DNA of 64,000 nucleotides, taken from NCBI RefSeq assembly GCF_020622265.1, contig NZ_JACNMQ010000007.1, positions 1-64,000 of the forward strand, in the 5' to 3' direction. Every line of letters begins with the position of its first letter. Within the stretch, counting starts at the first letter, position 1. Source of the DNA: Halomonas sp. M20. GTDB lineage: Bacteria; Pseudomonadota; Gammaproteobacteria; Pseudomonadales; Halomonadaceae. Shown here one piece after another: positions 18,478 through 28,777 of the stretch. A model generated the notes under the pieces. The model was not told the origin of the DNA. It did no database searches and saw only the letters and a list, made by a program, of their open reading frames with translations. A program made the position numbers and the translations under genes.

Positions 18478-18967
18478 ATTCGCACACCAGGCCTATATCG
18501 GCCTAGGGAGTAACCTGGATGGACCTCGCGAGCATATCGAACAGGCATTGATAGCGCTGAAGCGGCTTCCCGTGACACGGTTGCTCGCGGCTTCCCCCTG
18601 CTACGCAAGCAAGCCGGTAGGCCCTCAGGATCAGCCTGATTTCATCAATGCAGTGGCCCGGGTATCGACTCGCCTGTCACCCCTTGCGCTACTCGATCAA
18701 CTCCAGGCCCTGGAGCAACAGCATCAACGTCGGCGCTTGCGCCATTGGGGGCCCCGCACTCTGGATCTTGATCTGCTTCTGTTCGATGATCTGACGCTTG
18801 ATCTACCACGCCTGAAACTGCCTCACCCAGCCATGAAAGAGCGCGCTTTCGTACTGTTTCCTCTGGCCGATATCTCGCCTGGACTGGCGATTGGCGCCAC
18901 ACGAATTGAAGATCTTCTGCTACACATGAAAGACCACGATCTACAGCGCCTCCAATCCGATAGTTAG
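18470..18967 (+). CDS. folK: 6-hydroxymethyl-7,8-dihydropterin pyrophosphokinase
   Basis: Transfers pyrophosphate from ATP to hydroxymethyl-dihydropterin in folate synthesis, the step before FolP (also in this window). The 165-residue enzyme starts with AYIGLGSNL and has the HPPK signature GPRTLDLDLLLFDD (about residues 88-101) and LPHPAMKERAFVLFPL. The ATG at 18470 was chosen because it overlaps the pcnB stop and sits 10 residues before the conserved GLGSN motif; upstream in-frame ATGs lie deep in pcnB. Confidence 0.95.
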   Translation: MSEFAHQAYIGLGSNLDGPREHIEQALIALKRLPVTRLLAASPCYASKPVGPQDQPDFINAVARVSTRLSPLALLDQLQALEQQHQRRRLRHWGPRTLDLDLLLFDDLTLDLPRLKLPHPAMKERAFVLFPLADISPGLAIGATRIEDLLLHMKDHDLQRLQSDS

Positions 18968-18979
18968 GGTTGCAAGATT

Positions 18980-19034
18980 TTTGTTACCCTTTCACACTAC
19001 CACCGAGCATAAAGTAACAAAAACGGGTAACAAA
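18980..19034. promoter_or_regulatory. TTTGTTACCC-N35-GGGTAACAAA inverted repeat upstream of panB
   Basis: A perfect 10-bp inverted repeat (18980-18989 and 19025-19034) with a third half-site GTAACA at 19014-19019. The distance between TGTTAC and the far GTAACA is 39 bp, identical to the pair upstream of the CrcZ-like RNA. It lies 95 bp before the panB start. I find no -24/-12 promoter here on either strand, so if CbrB or another regulator binds, the promoter type is unknown. Confidence 0.55.
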
Positions 19035-19128
19035 TGACCGTGCCCGGCATAAAGGCTTCTTTTCAACTGCACTGTTCTCGCATGCTGTCAGCTTTCCTTG
19101 CATGCCACTTGAGACGAGATTGCACGCC

Positions 19129-19917
19129 ATGAAGACCGTTACCACGCGCGCACTCCAGGCGCTCAAGCAAGCCGGTGAAACATTCAGCTGTTTGACCGCT
19201 TATGATGCTTCCTTTGCACGTATCGCAAGCCAGGCAGGTATCGAGGTGCTACTGGTCGGCGATTCTCTGGGCATGGTGCTACAAGGCCATTCCACCACCC
19301 TCCCGGTCACCCTGGACGATATCGACTACCACACGCGCTGTGTCGCTCGCGGCAAGGAGAAAAGCCTGCTGATGGCGGATCTGCCGTTCATGAGCAACAC
19401 AAGCACGGAGCGCCTGCTTCAGGACGCCGGCGTCCTGATACGCGCCGGTGCCGAGATGGTCAAGATCGAGGGGGAGGCGTGGCTGGCTGAGGGCATTCGC
19501 GAGTTGACCCGGCGAGGCGTCCCGGTCTGCGCTCACATGGGGCTGACGCCTCAATCAGTGCATCAGTTCGGCGGTTACAGGGTGCAGGGCCGAGATAGCG
19601 TTCACGCCGAACAGATGGTGGCTGACGCACAGGCATTGGTCGATGCCGGTGCCTCGGTCATTTTGCTCGAATGCGTACCCGCACAACTGGGGCGCCTCAT
19701 GCGCGACACTCTGGAAGTCCCTGTAATCGGCATCGGTGCAGGAGCCGACGTGGACGGGCAGATTCTGGTAATGCACGACATGCTAGGCGTCAGTGCTCGC
19801 CTTCCTCGCTTCGCCAAGAACTTCCTGGCTGAAACCGACTCGATCGAGGCTGCTTTCGGTGCTTATCATGAAGCAGTCAAGACCCGCCGCTTCCCCAGCG
19901 AAGAGCACAGCTTCTAA
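19129..19917 (+). CDS. panB: 3-methyl-2-oxobutanoate hydroxymethyltransferase
   Basis: First committed step of pantothenate synthesis: converts alpha-ketoisovalerate to ketopantoate with methylene-THF. The 262 residues (E. coli 264) include [26 protein letters not shown] (metal-binding Asp) and the C-terminal [19 protein letters not shown]. The start at 19129 fits the family N-terminus (MKTVTTRAL); the ATG 27 bp upstream is less likely. It overlaps panC by one base (TAATG). Confidence 0.95.
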   Translation: MKTVTTRALQALKQAGETFSCLTAYDASFARIASQAGIEVLLVGDSLGMVLQGHSTTLPVTLDDIDYHTRCVARGKEKSLLMADLPFMSNTSTERLLQDAGVLIRAGAEMVKIEGEAWLAEGIRELTRRGVPVCAHMGLTPQSVHQFGGYRVQGRDSVHAEQMVADAQALVDAGASVILLECVPAQLGRLMRDTLEVPVIGIGAGADVDGQILVMHDMLGVSARLPRFAKNFLAETDSIEAAFGAYHEAVKTRRFPSEEHSF

Positions 19918-20771
19918 TGCAGACCCTGAATACCATCAAGGCGCTACGCCAGACGCTTGCCACGCATCGTCGCCAAGGTGACAAGATTGCCCTGGTGCCC
20001 ACCATGGGCAACCTGCACGCAGGCCATACGGCCTTGGTGGAGATGGCGCAGCGACATGCCGATATCGTGGTGGCGACGATCTTCGTCAACCCTCTTCAAT
20101 TCGGCGCGGGGGAAGATCTCGATGCTTATCCGCGCACCCTCGCCGAAGACCAGAGCAAGCTGGAGGCGGCGGGGTGCAATCTTCTCTTCACGCCAAACAA
20201 CGCCATGCTCTATCCAAATGGTCTCGAGGCCCATACCCGCGTGTTGGTGCCCGAAGTTTCACAAGGGCTTTGCGGCGCCAGTCGGCCAGGACACTTCGAG
20301 GGCGTCGCCACCGTGGTCACCCTGCTCTTCAATCTGGTGCAACCGGACATTGCTTGCTTTGGAGAGAAGGATTACCAGCAGCTGGCGGTGATTCGTAAAC
20401 TGACCGCGGATTTGCATCTTCCTATCGACATCATCGCTACCCCCACCGTACGCAACGACGATGGGCTGGCGCTGTCGTCTCGCAACGGCTATCTCGATGA
20501 CGCTCAGCGCGCCAAGGCTCCTGCGCTATATCGCACCCTGTGCCAGGCCCGGGATGCGCTCGAAAAGGGCATGCCGAGTAATGACGTGCTGCACGAGGCA
20601 CTGCAAAATCTCATCGCAGCAGGTTTCAAACCGGACTACCTCGAGCTGCGCCGCGCCAATGATCTTGGTCCGGTAAGCGATACCACGCAGGACGCCATAT
20701 TGCTTGCGGCAGCCCACCTCGGAACGACGCGTCTGATCGACAATATGCCCATCCTGCTACCGAAAGATTGA
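19917..20771 (+). CDS. panC: Pantothenate synthetase (pantoate-beta-alanine ligase)
   Basis: ATP-dependent joining of pantoate and beta-alanine. The 284-residue class I-like nucleotidyltransferase has [14 protein letters not shown] (HIGH-like motif), [22 protein letters not shown] and the [12 protein letters not shown] pantoate-binding/KMSKS-like loop. Coupled to panB by a one-base overlap. panD, which makes beta-alanine and follows panC in E. coli, is not here; beta-alanine must come from a gene elsewhere. Confidence 0.96.
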   Translation: MQTLNTIKALRQTLATHRRQGDKIALVPTMGNLHAGHTALVEMAQRHADIVVATIFVNPLQFGAGEDLDAYPRTLAEDQSKLEAAGCNLLFTPNNAMLYPNGLEAHTRVLVPEVSQGLCGASRPGHFEGVATVVTLLFNLVQPDIACFGEKDYQQLAVIRKLTADLHLPIDIIATPTVRNDDGLALSSRNGYLDDAQRAKAPALYRTLCQARDALEKGMPSNDVLHEALQNLIAAGFKPDYLELRRANDLGPVSDTTQDAILLAAAHLGTTRLIDNMPILLPKD

Positions 20772-20901
20772 CCAAACGCCGCACCAGAAAATACTAGATT
20801 ACTCTGGTTCTCGGCCATGAGGCGTATTAGCGATTGCGGCGATGGCCAAGGGTCTCCTATGCTGGTAAAGAGACTATACGCACGAAGATAAGGAGTATCG
20901 T

Positions 20902-22080
20902 ATGCAAGATGTGGTCATTGTCGCCGCTCGACGCACCGCCATTGGCACTTTTGGCGGCGCGTTATCCACGATTCCCGCCAAGGAGCTAGGGGCTCGTGTC
21001 ATCAAGGATATTCTTGCCAATACCGGCGTTTCTCCCGATCAGGTCGATGAAGTGCTGCTTGGCCAGGTATTGACCGCTGCTTGTGGGCAGAATCCCGCCC
21101 GCCAGACCGCCATTCTTGCCGGCCTGCCGGACGCGGTTCCCGCCATGACCATCAACAAGGTCTGCGGTTCCGGCCTCAAGGCGCTGCATCTGGCTACTCA
21201 GGCCATTCGCTGTGGCGATACGGAACTGATTCTGGCGGGAGGTCAGGAAAACATGTCGCTGTCGCCCCATGCCCTACCCCACTCCCGTACCGGACAGCGC
21301 ATGGGTGACTGGAAAGCGCTCGACACCATGGTGTATGACGGCCTGTGGGATGCCTTCAACGATTATCACATGGGTATTACTGCAGAGAATTTGGGCGAAA
21401 AGTACGGCATCACTCGCGAGCAGATGGACGAATTCGCTGCTACCTCCCAGCAGAATGCAGCTGCCGCCATCGAATCGGGGCGCTTCGACAGCCAGATCGT
21501 GCCGATCGAGATACCTCAGCGCAAGGGCGACCCGATCGTCTTCGACAAGGATGAAGGGCCTCGCGCCGGCATTACAGCCGAGAAGCTCGGCGGCATGAAG
21601 CCTGCCTTCAAGAAAGATGGCGCCGTAACTGCCGGCAACGCCTCGGGAATCAACGATGGTGCGGCTGTTGCCATGCTGTGTTCCGAGTCCAAGGCCCGGG
21701 AATTGGGACTTGAGCCTCTGGCGCGCATCAAGGCCTACGCCAATGCCGGGGTCGATCCGTCAATCATGGGCATTGGTCCGGCGCCTGCCACACGCCGCTG
21801 CCTCGAGAAAGCCGGCTGGAGCATGGACGAACTCGATCTGGTTGAAGCCAACGAAGCGTTCGCCGCCCAGGCAATTGCGGTGAACAAGGAGTTGGGATGG
21901 GATACCAGCAAGATCAACGTTAACGGCGGCGCCATTGCGCTAGGGCACCCCATCGGCGCTTCCGGCTGCCGAGTACTGGTGTCGTTGCTGCATGAGATGA
22001 TTGCCCGGGATGCCAAGAAAGGCTTGGCGACCTTGTGTATTGGCGGCGGTCAGGGTGTGGCGCTAGCCATTGAAAGATAA
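20902..22080 (+). CDS. phaA: Acetyl-CoA C-acetyltransferase (biosynthetic-type thiolase)
   Basis: Condenses two acetyl-CoA into acetoacetyl-CoA. The 392-residue thiolase II shows the acyl-enzyme Cys88 in KVCGSGLKA, the NEAFAAQA motif, GHPIGASG (catalytic His) and the terminal CIGGGQG. In halophiles of this type such an enzyme often serves polyhydroxybutyrate synthesis, but no phaB or phaC is adjacent, so the pathway assignment (and the symbol phaA rather than atoB) is inference. AAGGAG precedes the ATG. Monocistronic: a strong terminator follows. Confidence 0.88.
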   Translation: MQDVVIVAARRTAIGTFGGALSTIPAKELGARVIKDILANTGVSPDQVDEVLLGQVLTAACGQNPARQTAILAGLPDAVPAMTINKVCGSGLKALHLATQAIRCGDTELILAGGQENMSLSPHALPHSRTGQRMGDWKALDTMVYDGLWDAFNDYHMGITAENLGEKYGITREQMDEFAATSQQNAAAAIESGRFDSQIVPIEIPQRKGDPIVFDKDEGPRAGITAEKLGGMKPAFKKDGAVTAGNASGINDGAAVAMLCSESKARELGLEPLARIKAYANAGVDPSIMGIGPAPATRRCLEKAGWSMDELDLVEANEAFAAQAIAVNKELGWDTSKINVNGGAIALGHPIGASGCRVLVSLLHEMIARDAKKGLATLCIGGGQGVALAIER

Positions 22081-22102
22081 TGGTTTGAAAGCAACACAAT
22101 AA

Positions 22103-22145
22103 AAACGTCCCAGCCGGTTCAACCCGGCTGGGACGTTTCTTTTAC
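22103..22145. terminator. Bidirectional terminator between the thiolase and pnp
   Basis: A perfect 15-bp stem, AAACGTCCCAGCCGG (22103-22117) and CCGGCTGGGACGTTT (22124-22138), six-base loop, followed by TCTTTTACTCTTT on the plus strand and preceded by an A-run that serves the minus strand. It separates the convergent thiolase and pnp. Confidence 0.88.
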
Positions 22146-22176
22146 TCTTTAAAAAAACCGCCTACAACGTCACGCG

Positions 22177-24300
22177 TTACTCGGCCAGTTCGGCCTCGAA
22201 GGCCGCCTTTTCCTCGGCGCCGATCTCCTTGATCGACAGCTTCACGCGATTGCGATTGTCGATATCAAGCACCTTGACCGTCACCTCGTCACCCTCATTG
22301 AGGAAATCGCGCACGTCGTTGACGCGTTCCGGCACGATCTGCGAAATATGCACCAATCCATCGGTACCAGGCATGAAGTTGACGAAAGCACCGAAGTCGG
22401 CAATACGCACCACCTTGCCGCGATAAAGCTTGCCGATCTCGGCTTCGGCAGTGATACCGAGCACGATATCCGTCGCCTGTTTGGCAGCCGCCTTGTCATC
22501 GGCGTAGATACGCACGGTACCGTCGTCGTCGAGGTCGATAGACGCGCCGGTGTCATCGCAAATCTTGCGGATGGTGGCGCCGCCTTTACCGATGACGTCA
22601 CGGATCTTGTCCGAATCGATCTTGATGGTGATCATGGACGGTGCGTTTTCGGACACTTCCGTACGGCTTTGATCGATCACCTCGTTCATCTGAGCGAGGA
22701 TGCTCTGGCGCGCTTCATGGGCCTGCTGCAGCGCAGTCTCCATGATTTCTTCATTGATGCCTTCGATCTTGATGTCCATCTGCAGCGCAGTGACACCCTT
22801 GGCGGACCCGGCAACCTTGAAGTCCATATCACCGAGATGGTCCTCGTCCCCCAGGATGTCCGTCAACACGGCAAACTTGTCGTCGTCTTTGACCAAACCC
22901 ATGGCAATACCGGCCACCGGCGCCTTGAGCGGAACACCGGCGTCCATCAGGGCAAGCGAGGTGCCGCATACCGAGGCCATGGAGCTCGAGCCGTTGGACT
23001 CGGTGATCTCGGACACCACGCGAATGGTGTAGGGGAAGTCCTCGTCGCTGGGCAACATGGCCTGAACGCCACGCCGGGCCAGGCGACCGTGGCCGATCTC
23101 GCGCCGCTTGGGTCCGCCCATGAAACCGGCCTCGCCCACACAGTATGGGGGGAAGTTGTAGTGCAGCAAGAAGCGATCCTTGCGCTCTCCTTCCAGAGAT
23201 TCGATCAGCTGTGAGTCGCGGAGCGTCCCCAGAGTCGCGATGACGATCGCCTGGGTCTCACCCCGGGTAAACAGGGCAGAGCCATGGGTACGCGGCAGCA
23301 CACCGACCTGAATGTCCAGCGGCCGCACGGTCTTGTGATCACGCCCATCGATTCGCGGCTCGCCATCGATCACGCGGCTACGCACAACGCGCTTCTCGAG
23401 GCCGGCAAAGGCACTACTCACTTCATCAGTGCTGAATTGGGCATCATCACCGCTGGCCAACTGCTCGACGGCCTCGGCCTTGAGGCCCGACAGGGCGTCC
23501 TGACGCGCCATCTTGTCCGTTACCCGGTAGGCGTCGCCGATTCTGGACTCGAAGCCGCTCGCCAGGGCGTCCTTGAGTGAAGTATTTTCCTGCGCCGGCT
23601 GCCATTCCCATTTGGGCTTGCCTGCTTCACCGACAAACTCATTAATCGCCGTGATTGCCACCTGCATTTCCTGATGGGCAAAGAGCACCGCGCCCAGCAT
23701 CTCGTCTTCGAGCAGCTCCTTGGCCTCGGACTCCACCATCAGCACGGCTTTCTCGGTGCCGGCAACGACCATGTTGAGCTCGGAGGTCGTCAACTCCGAG
23801 ACGCTGGGATTGAGGAAGTAGCCCTTCTCTTCGCTGAAGGCCACACGAGCGGCGCCGATCGGGCCATTGAAGGGCACACCGGAAATGGCAAGTGCCGCTG
23901 ACGTACCGATCATCGCAGCAATATCCGGATCCTGGTTGCGATCGGCGGACAGCACATTACAAACGACCTGAACCTCATTCATGAAGCCCTTGGGAAACAG
24001 CGGGCGAATCGGCCGATCGATCAGCCGTGATGTCAACGTTTCCTTTTCGGTGGGACGCCCTTCGCGCTTGAAGAAACCACCGGGGATCTTGCCAACCGCA
24101 TAGGTCTTTTCCTGGTAATGCACAGAAAGCGGGAAAAAGTCCTGGCCTGGCTTGGTATCTTTTCTGGCCACTACGGTACACAGCACCACGGTACCCTCCA
24201 TGGTGACTTGTACAGCGCCAGTGGCTTGACGAGCGATACGCCCTGTTTCGAGGGTCACGGTGCTCTGACCGTACTGAAATGTTTTCTTGACCGGATTCAC
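22177..24300 (-). CDS. pnp: Polyribonucleotide nucleotidyltransferase (PNPase)
   Basis: Phosphorolytic 3'-to-5' exoribonuclease of the RNA degradosome. The 707 residues hold two RNase PH cores separated by the helical domain, then KH ([15 protein letters not shown], about residues 563-577) and S1 ([18 protein letters not shown], about 625-642) RNA-binding domains. E. coli PNPase is 711 residues. It is the last gene of the rimP-nusA-infB operon, 172 bp behind rpsO with a terminator hairpin between, as in E. coli. Confidence 0.97.
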   Translation of the reverse strand: MNPVKKTFQYGQSTVTLETGRIARQATGAVQVTMEGTVVLCTVVARKDTKPGQDFFPLSVHYQEKTYAVGKIPGGFFKREGRPTEKETLTSRLIDRPIRPLFPKGFMNEVQVVCNVLSADRNQDPDIAAMIGTSAALAISGVPFNGPIGAARVAFSEEKGYFLNPSVSELTTSELNMVVAGTEKAVLMVESEAKELLEDEMLGAVLFAHQEMQVAITAINEFVGEAGKPKWEWQPAQENTSLKDALASGFESRIGDAYRVTDKMARQDALSGLKAEAVEQLASGDDAQFSTDEVSSAFAGLEKRVVRSRVIDGEPRIDGRDHKTVRPLDIQVGVLPRTHGSALFTRGETQAIVIATLGTLRDSQLIESLEGERKDRFLLHYNFPPYCVGEAGFMGGPKRREIGHGRLARRGVQAMLPSDEDFPYTIRVVSEITESNGSSSMASVCGTSLALMDAGVPLKAPVAGIAMGLVKDDDKFAVLTDILGDEDHLGDMDFKVAGSAKGVTALQMDIKIEGINEEIMETALQQAHEARQSILAQMNEVIDQSRTEVSENAPSMITIKIDSDKIRDVIGKGGATIRKICDDTGASIDLDDDGTVRIYADDKAAAKQATDIVLGITAEAEIGKLYRGKVVRIADFGAFVNFMPGTDGLVHISQIVPERVNDVRDFLNEGDEVTVKVLDIDNRNRVKLSIKEIGAEEKAAFEAELAE

Positions 24301-24394
24301 GGGGACATCCTTACCTTGTCGATTTCATTGGGGTCGTTTTGACTCGGCGACCATTCTACCAGTCTGGTGGGATTACGGGTTAGCGCCATCAGGC

Positions 24395-24436
24395 ATCCAA
24401 AAACGCGAAACGGGCAACCCCTCGGGCTGCCCGTTC
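24395..24436 (-). terminator. rpsO-pnp intergenic terminator
   Basis: Minus strand: AACGGGCA (24428-24435) pairs with TGCCCGTT (24409-24416), then TCGCGTTTTTGG. This matches the position of the rpsO terminator in E. coli, where read-through supplies part of pnp expression. Confidence 0.7.
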
Positions 24437-24472
24437 TTGTCTTGCATGCGCGCAGTAGCGACTTGCTGCTCC

Positions 24473-24742
24473 TCAGCGACGCAAGCCGAGACGCTGAATC
24501 AAAGACTGGTAACGCTCCAGATCCTTGCGCTTGAGATAGTCGAGCAGCTTGCGGCGCTGATTGACCATCCGGATCAGGCCCCGGCGGGAGTGGTGATCCT
24601 GCTTGTTGGACTTGAAGTGAGACTGCAGCCCATCAATGTTGGCACTCAAAAGTGCGACCTGAACTTCTGGGGAGCCGGTATCGTTTTCACCACGGCCGTA
24701 TTCGTTGACGATTTCAGCCTTCTTTTCAGTGGTCAATGCCAT
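24473..24742 (-). CDS. rpsO: 30S ribosomal protein S15
   Basis: Primary 16S-binding protein of the small-subunit platform. The 89 residues show [11 protein letters not shown], the [14 protein letters not shown] motif and [19 protein letters not shown], full length for the family. ATG at 24742 follows GGAGG at ideal spacing; the upstream alternative at 24763 adds seven unrelated residues. It lies 112 bp behind truB, room for its own promoter as in E. coli. Confidence 0.97.
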   Translation of the reverse strand: MALTTEKKAEIVNEYGRGENDTGSPEVQVALLSANIDGLQSHFKSNKQDHHSRRGLIRMVNQRRKLLDYLKRKDLERYQSLIQRLGLRR

Positions 24743-24854
24743 CTGTGTACCTCCAGTAAGCAATATGCTTGAGATGATAAATGTCGGAGACCACGCATAT
24801 TTGCAGTCTCCAGGGTATGTCGCTATTAGGCAGCGACAAGGCTACTTTCGCTCG

Positions 24855-25766
24855 TCAAGCGGTAGCCACCAGTCGGCGGGGGGTTACCTCTCCCGCCACG
24901 AGGATCGTGACCAATCCCAAAAAGACATTGTCACGATACAAGCGCGCCGTGCTGCCTATCGATAGCCCAGCGGTGTCTGTTTGTACGCACTGCCCTAGCA
25001 ACAAACGCTTTGCAACGTCACCATCGACGCTCAGTCGTGGCAAGTGCTTTACCAGGACGTCCATTTCCAGCAGCTGCAGCTCGCGCTCTGCTTGATCGCT
25101 CATCGAGGCCAGCGCCTCCAATGAGACCATGCCGCTATCGTCGAAGGCACCGGTGCGCAATCGTCGTAGCGCCGTGATATGCGCACCGCACCCCAATGCC
25201 TGACCAATATCCTCGGCCAGCGTTCGTATATAAGTGCCCTTGCTGCAGGCCACTTCAAGCTCAAAGCCCATGGCATCGCGCGCGAGAAGCCGCATATCAT
25301 AAACCCTCACGCGACGCGGTGCACGCTCGATTGTCTTGCCTTGGCGTGCCAGCTCGTACAATGGCTTGCCTTGATGCTTCAGGGCCGAATACATGGGCGG
25401 CACCTGATCGATCTCACCGCAAAACGACGCCAGCACCTTTTCAATATCCGCATCGGTAAAGCCCGCGACCGAACGACGCTCGACTATCTCACCTTCTGCA
25501 TCGCCGGTATCGGTGATTTCGCCAAGACGAACGTAGGTCCGATAGCGCTTGTCAGCGTCCAACAGATAGGATGAGAACTTGGTCGCCTCTCCGAAGCATA
25601 CCGGTAACAACCCGGTCGCCATGGGATCCAGCGTTCCCGTATGTCCTGCTTTTTGTGCTTGAAACAAGCGACGAACCCGTTGGAGTGCGTGGTTGCTCGA
25701 CATACCCGCTGGCTTATCGAGCAACAGCACACCGTTCACTGGCAAACCCCGACGACGTCGCGCCAT
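24855..25766 (-). CDS. truB: tRNA pseudouridine(55) synthase TruB
   Basis: Makes the T-loop pseudouridine 55 in tRNAs. The 303-residue protein has the catalytic Asp47 in GHTGTLDPMATG, KRYRTYVRLG and a C-terminal PUA-like region. Its start overlaps the rbfA stop by one base (TGATG), so translation is coupled within the nusA-infB operon. Confidence 0.96.
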   Translation of the reverse strand: MARRRRGLPVNGVLLLDKPAGMSSNHALQRVRRLFQAQKAGHTGTLDPMATGLLPVCFGEATKFSSYLLDADKRYRTYVRLGEITDTGDAEGEIVERRSVAGFTDADIEKVLASFCGEIDQVPPMYSALKHQGKPLYELARQGKTIERAPRRVRVYDMRLLARDAMGFELEVACSKGTYIRTLAEDIGQALGCGAHITALRRLRTGAFDDSGMVSLEALASMSDQAERELQLLEMDVLVKHLPRLSVDGDVAKRLLLGQCVQTDTAGLSIGSTARLYRDNVFLGLVTILVAGEVTPRRLVATA

Positions 25767-26182
25767 CAGCGCTCCCCTTCTCCTGAGGAGGATTCGCGAT
25801 TCTCGAGATCGTCACTGTGATGAACCCGGTCAGCCTCAACGGCCTGATCGATCAACGAGGAGAGCTCCTGACCCCGTACAACGCTTTCATCGTAATGAAA
25901 ACGAAGCTCGGGAACGTGACGCAGCTTGATGCGCCGAGCAATCTGGCTGCGCAGAAACCCGGCGGCATGCTTGAGCACCGCAAGGTTTTCCTGAACTCGC
26001 TCCGGATCATTGTCTCCCAACAGGGTGATATAGACCTCGGCATAGCCCAAGTCGCGGCTGACGTCGACACCGCTGACGGTGACCATGCCCAACCGCGGAT
26101 CCTTGACCTCTCGCTGGATGAGCACTGCTAGCTCCTGCTGCAGTTGATCCGCCACCCGATCGGTACGCTTGAACTCACGCAT
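25766..26182 (-). CDS. rbfA: 30S ribosome-binding factor A
   Basis: Cold-adaptive maturation factor for the 16S 5' end. The 138 residues show the KH-like fold signature (RTDRVADQLQQELAVLIQ, then VSRDLGYAEVYITLLG and PELRFHYDES). The C-terminus has a short acidic tail. It sits 19 bp behind infB and overlaps truB by one base. Confidence 0.95.
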   Translation of the reverse strand: MREFKRTDRVADQLQQELAVLIQREVKDPRLGMVTVSGVDVSRDLGYAEVYITLLGDNDPERVQENLAVLKHAAGFLRSQIARRIKLRHVPELRFHYDESVVRGQELSSLIDQAVEADRVHHSDDLENRESSSGEGER

Positions 26183-26201
26183 CCTACTCTCCTTTCTTGC
26201 C

Positions 26202-28754
26202 TTAGAGGGTGCGCTCGACCTTCACTTGATCAAAGACCTCGATCTTGTCGCCGACCTGAACATCGTTGTAGTTCTTGACGCCGATGCCGCACTCCATGCC
26301 GTTGCGCACCTCATTGACGTCATCCTTGAAACGCCGCAGAGATTCAAGCTCACCCTCGTAGATGACCACGTTTTCGCGGAGCACGCGGATCTTCTTGTGT
26401 CGATGCACGGTGCCTTCGACAACCATACAACCCGCCACGGCACCGATCTTGGGCGCCCGGAAGACGTCACGCACCTCGGCGATACCCACGATGTCCTCGC
26501 GCCATTCCGGAGCCAGCATGCCACTCATGGCTTGCTTCACTTCGTCGATGAGCTGATAGATCACGCTGTAATAGCGCAGATCCAGCCCTTCGCGCTCGAT
26601 GATTTCCCGGGCAGCCGCATCGGCACGCACGTTGAAACCAACGACGATGGCATCACTCGCCAGGGCCAGGTTGGCATCGGTACCGGTAATACCGCCAACA
26701 CCTGAGGAGACAACGGCCACCTGGACTTCGTCGGTGGAAAGTTCTTCAAGGGCACCACGAATGGCTTCTAGAGAACCCTGCACGTCCGCCTTGAGAACGA
26801 TGTTGACCTTGGCCACCTCGTCCTGACCCATCTGGCTGAACATGTTCTCCAGTTTGGCCTTCTGCTGACGCGCCAGTCGTACTTCACGGTATTTGCCCTG
26901 ACGGAAGTTGGCGATTTCGCGTGCTTTCTTGTCGTCGGCCAGCACCATGAAGTCTTCACCGGCTTCCGGCGTACCATCCAGCCCCTGGATTTCCACCGGC
27001 ATGGACGGCCCGACCGATTCGACCTGCTGACCAAGCTCATTGGTCAGTGCCCGCACGCGGCCATAATGCAGACCGGCCAGCACAATATCGCCACGCCGCA
27101 GCGTTCCATTCTGAACCAGCACGGTGGCAACCGGGCCGCGACCTTTATCGAGGCGCGACTCCACGACGACACCCTTGCCCGGCGCTTCCGGTACGGCCTT
27201 GAGTTCAAGCACCTCGGACACCAGCTGTACGGCCTCGAGCAGAGCGTCTATATTTTCCCCGGTCTTGGCGGAGACATGCACGAACTGGGTATCACCGCCC
27301 CACTCTTCGGAAATGACGCCACGCTGAGACAGCTCGTTCTTGACCCGATCCGGGTCGGCGCCCGGCTTGTCGATCTTGTTGACCGCGACAACCAAGGGCA
27401 CCTCGGCCGCCTTGGCGTGCTCGATCGCCTCGACGGTCTGGGGCATCACGCCATCGTCCGCTGCCACGACCAGAATGACCACATCCGTCGCCTGGGCACC
27501 GCGTGCACGCATGGCGGTAAAAGCTGCGTGGCCCGGTGTATCCAGGAAAGTAACGCCTTCCTGCTGATTGCCGACATGGTACGCACCGATGTGCTGGGTA
27601 ATACCGCCGGCCTCACCAGTCGCCACCTTGGTGCGCCGAATGAAATCGAGTAGCGACGTCTTACCATGGTCGACATGCCCCATGACCGTGACCACGGGCG
27701 AGCGTGTAATCTCTTCACCCTCGTAGGAGATACCTTCGAGCACCTCGGTTTCCAGCGCATCGTCCTTGACCAGCTTGGGCGTGTGGCCCATTTCCTCGAC
27801 GACGATCGCCGCGGTGTCCTGATCGATGGTCTGGTTGATGGTGACCGCTGCCCCCATGGTGAACATGGCCTTGATGACTTCGTTGGCCTTGATCGCCATC
27901 TTGTCCGCAAGTTCGGCGACGCTGATCGATTCCGGAATGGCCACCTCGCGCACGATCGGTTGAGTCGGCTTCTGGAAGGAGTGCTTACCGCCGCTTTCAC
28001 GACCACCGCGGCGGCTGCCGCGGCGCTCGGCACGTTTGACTTTCTTGCCGGTACCACGACGGCGCTCGCTGCGTTCTTCGCGATCTTCGTCACGGCTGGT
28101 GTCGCGGCCCTTCTTGGCCGGCGCTTTCTTCTGTGCACGACGATTGTCGTTACGAGGCTCCTTGGGAGGTGCCTCGACAACCGGCTCGTCACTTTGAGGA
28201 ATCTCTGGCTTGCTAGGCTTCTTGGCCTCTTGCGTCGGTGCCGCTTCCTCTTGCGGAGAGGGGGTTGCAGCAACCTCTGGCTGAGAAGCAGGTGCTTGCT
28301 CCTGAGCCGCAGCTTGAGACTTTTCTGCCTGCTCAGCCTCGGCTTGAGCACGCTCGGCCTGCTCCGCCTCGACGCGAGCCTGAGTAGCATTCGCCATGTC
28401 GCCGACCAATTGACGTGGCCCTTGCTCCGGCTGAGCAGGCTGCTCGGCAACCTCTTCCTCGGCACGCTTGACGTAGGTGCGCTTCTTACGCACCTGCACT
28501 TCTATGGTCTTGCCACGACCTTCGCCGGATCTGATGCGGCTCTTGGTCTGACGGGTTAGCGTGATACGGTTCTTGGCACCGCGACCACCGCCATGACTTT
28601 TGGTCAAGTGATCCAGCAGGCGTTGCTTGTCCTCTTCGGACACGGCATCACTCTCGCCCTGATGGGGAAGACCGGCTTCTTTCATTTGCTCCAGCAGGCG
28701 GGACGTATCACGACCTACCTTGACTGCGAAATCCTTCACTGTCATTTCTGACAT
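26202..28754 (-). CDS. infB: Translation initiation factor IF-2
   Basis: GTPase that places initiator tRNA on the 30S subunit. The 850-residue protein has the N-terminal IF2N domain, a long low-complexity stretch rich in Ala, Glu, Gln and Arg (about residues 90-260), then the G domain with GHVDHGKTS (G1), DTPGHAAF (G3) and NKIDKPGAD (G4), followed by domains II-IV. Operon position between nusA and rbfA is canonical; the tRNA-fMet it binds is encoded just upstream. Confidence 0.97.
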   Translation of the reverse strand: MSEMTVKDFAVKVGRDTSRLLEQMKEAGLPHQGESDAVSEEDKQRLLDHLTKSHGGGRGAKNRITLTRQTKSRIRSGEGRGKTIEVQVRKKRTYVKRAEEEVAEQPAQPEQGPRQLVGDMANATQARVEAEQAERAQAEAEQAEKSQAAAQEQAPASQPEVAATPSPQEEAAPTQEAKKPSKPEIPQSDEPVVEAPPKEPRNDNRRAQKKAPAKKGRDTSRDEDREERSERRRGTGKKVKRAERRGSRRGGRESGGKHSFQKPTQPIVREVAIPESISVAELADKMAIKANEVIKAMFTMGAAVTINQTIDQDTAAIVVEEMGHTPKLVKDDALETEVLEGISYEGEEITRSPVVTVMGHVDHGKTSLLDFIRRTKVATGEAGGITQHIGAYHVGNQQEGVTFLDTPGHAAFTAMRARGAQATDVVILVVAADDGVMPQTVEAIEHAKAAEVPLVVAVNKIDKPGADPDRVKNELSQRGVISEEWGGDTQFVHVSAKTGENIDALLEAVQLVSEVLELKAVPEAPGKGVVVESRLDKGRGPVATVLVQNGTLRRGDIVLAGLHYGRVRALTNELGQQVESVGPSMPVEIQGLDGTPEAGEDFMVLADDKKAREIANFRQGKYREVRLARQQKAKLENMFSQMGQDEVAKVNIVLKADVQGSLEAIRGALEELSTDEVQVAVVSSGVGGITGTDANLALASDAIVVGFNVRADAAAREIIEREGLDLRYYSVIYQLIDEVKQAMSGMLAPEWREDIVGIAEVRDVFRAPKIGAVAGCMVVEGTVHRHKKIRVLRENVVIYEGELESLRRFKDDVNEVRNGMECGIGVKNYNDVQVGDKIEVFDQVKVERTL

Positions 28755-28777
28755 TACGACCCTCCTGAGCCCATGAC

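Noticed and set aside
18968-19128. A sigma54 promoter upstream of panB
   Set aside because: I tested each GG on both strands; none has GC exactly 12 bp on. The nearest candidates are off by one or more bases.
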